This document shows, in pieces, positions 6,109 through 6,200 of a stretch of DNA of 6,200 nucleotides. Both the position numbers and the translations under genes were made by a program. Position 1 is the first letter of the stretch; each line of letters opens with the position of its first letter. Below the pieces are notes generated by a model. That model did no database searches, was not told the DNA's origin, and saw nothing but the letters and a program-made list of their open reading frames with translations. Source of the stretch: Gammaproteobacteria bacterium (GTDB lineage Bacteria > Pseudomonadota > Gammaproteobacteria > UBA4575); assembly GCA_028281205.1 (NCBI GenBank), contig JANQKJ010000060.1:1-6200 (forward strand), read 5' to 3'.

Positions 6109-6200
6109 AATTTTATAAATGAAAAATTTTGTTACATTTCGCTTATAACCATATGTTATTGCGTACATTAATTAATATTCAACGTATAGTACGCCTAGCC

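Noticed and set aside
6142..6182. Promoter for the HTH-like gene (TATAAG at 6142-6147; TTGAAT at 6177-6182 with TAACAT)
   Set aside because: No pair of elements has both good matches and good spacing; used only as weak support for the shorter start.

Overview
The window looks like chromosome of an AT-rich, flagellated gammaproteobacterium. The stator pair is of the PomA/PomB (MotC/MotD) type and is linked to an HDOD protein, a GGDEF protein and an FMN-binding glutamate-synthase-like protein. The genus cannot be fixed from sequence reading alone. There is no sign of phage, insertion sequence, CRISPR array, tRNA or rRNA.

Layout, right to left on the minus strand. A sigma-28 (FliA)-type promoter (5278-5304) precedes pomA (4413-5180), pomB (3463-4392) and an HDOD-domain gene (2620-3450). 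These are spaced by 20 and 12 bases and are very probably one operon. A stem-loop sits at the HDOD stop codon. It is followed at once by a second, almost perfect sigma-28 promoter (2562-2588), then a membrane-anchored FMN/[3Fe-4S] glutamate-synthase-family protein (914-2524). After 22 bases comes a GGDEF protein (1-891) that runs off the left edge, so only its helical N-terminal part and the first GGDEF residues are present. To the right of the motility block lie two unrecognised small genes that converge: a plus-strand beta-rich protein (5438-5839) and a minus-strand helix-turn-helix-like protein (5848-6108).

How the parts fit: PomA and PomB form the torque-generating ion channel of the flagellar motor. 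The HDOD protein has lost the HD metal-site residues at the expected place and is probably a signalling or scaffold protein. The GGDEF protein is a probable cyclic-di-GMP enzyme. Both transcription units start from sites matching the TAAAGTTT-N11-GCCGATAA consensus. All five genes, including the metabolic-looking FMN enzyme, are therefore inferred to belong to the late flagellar regulon. That pairing of an FMN/Fe-S enzyme with motility and c-di-GMP genes is the most interesting point here.

No gene-free stretch exceeds 300 bases. The largest, 5181-5437, holds the pomA promoter, its leader with a small hydrophobic ORF and a 12-bp palindrome, and no convincing promoter for the plus-strand gene. 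Bases 6109-6200 hold only weak promoter-like sequence.
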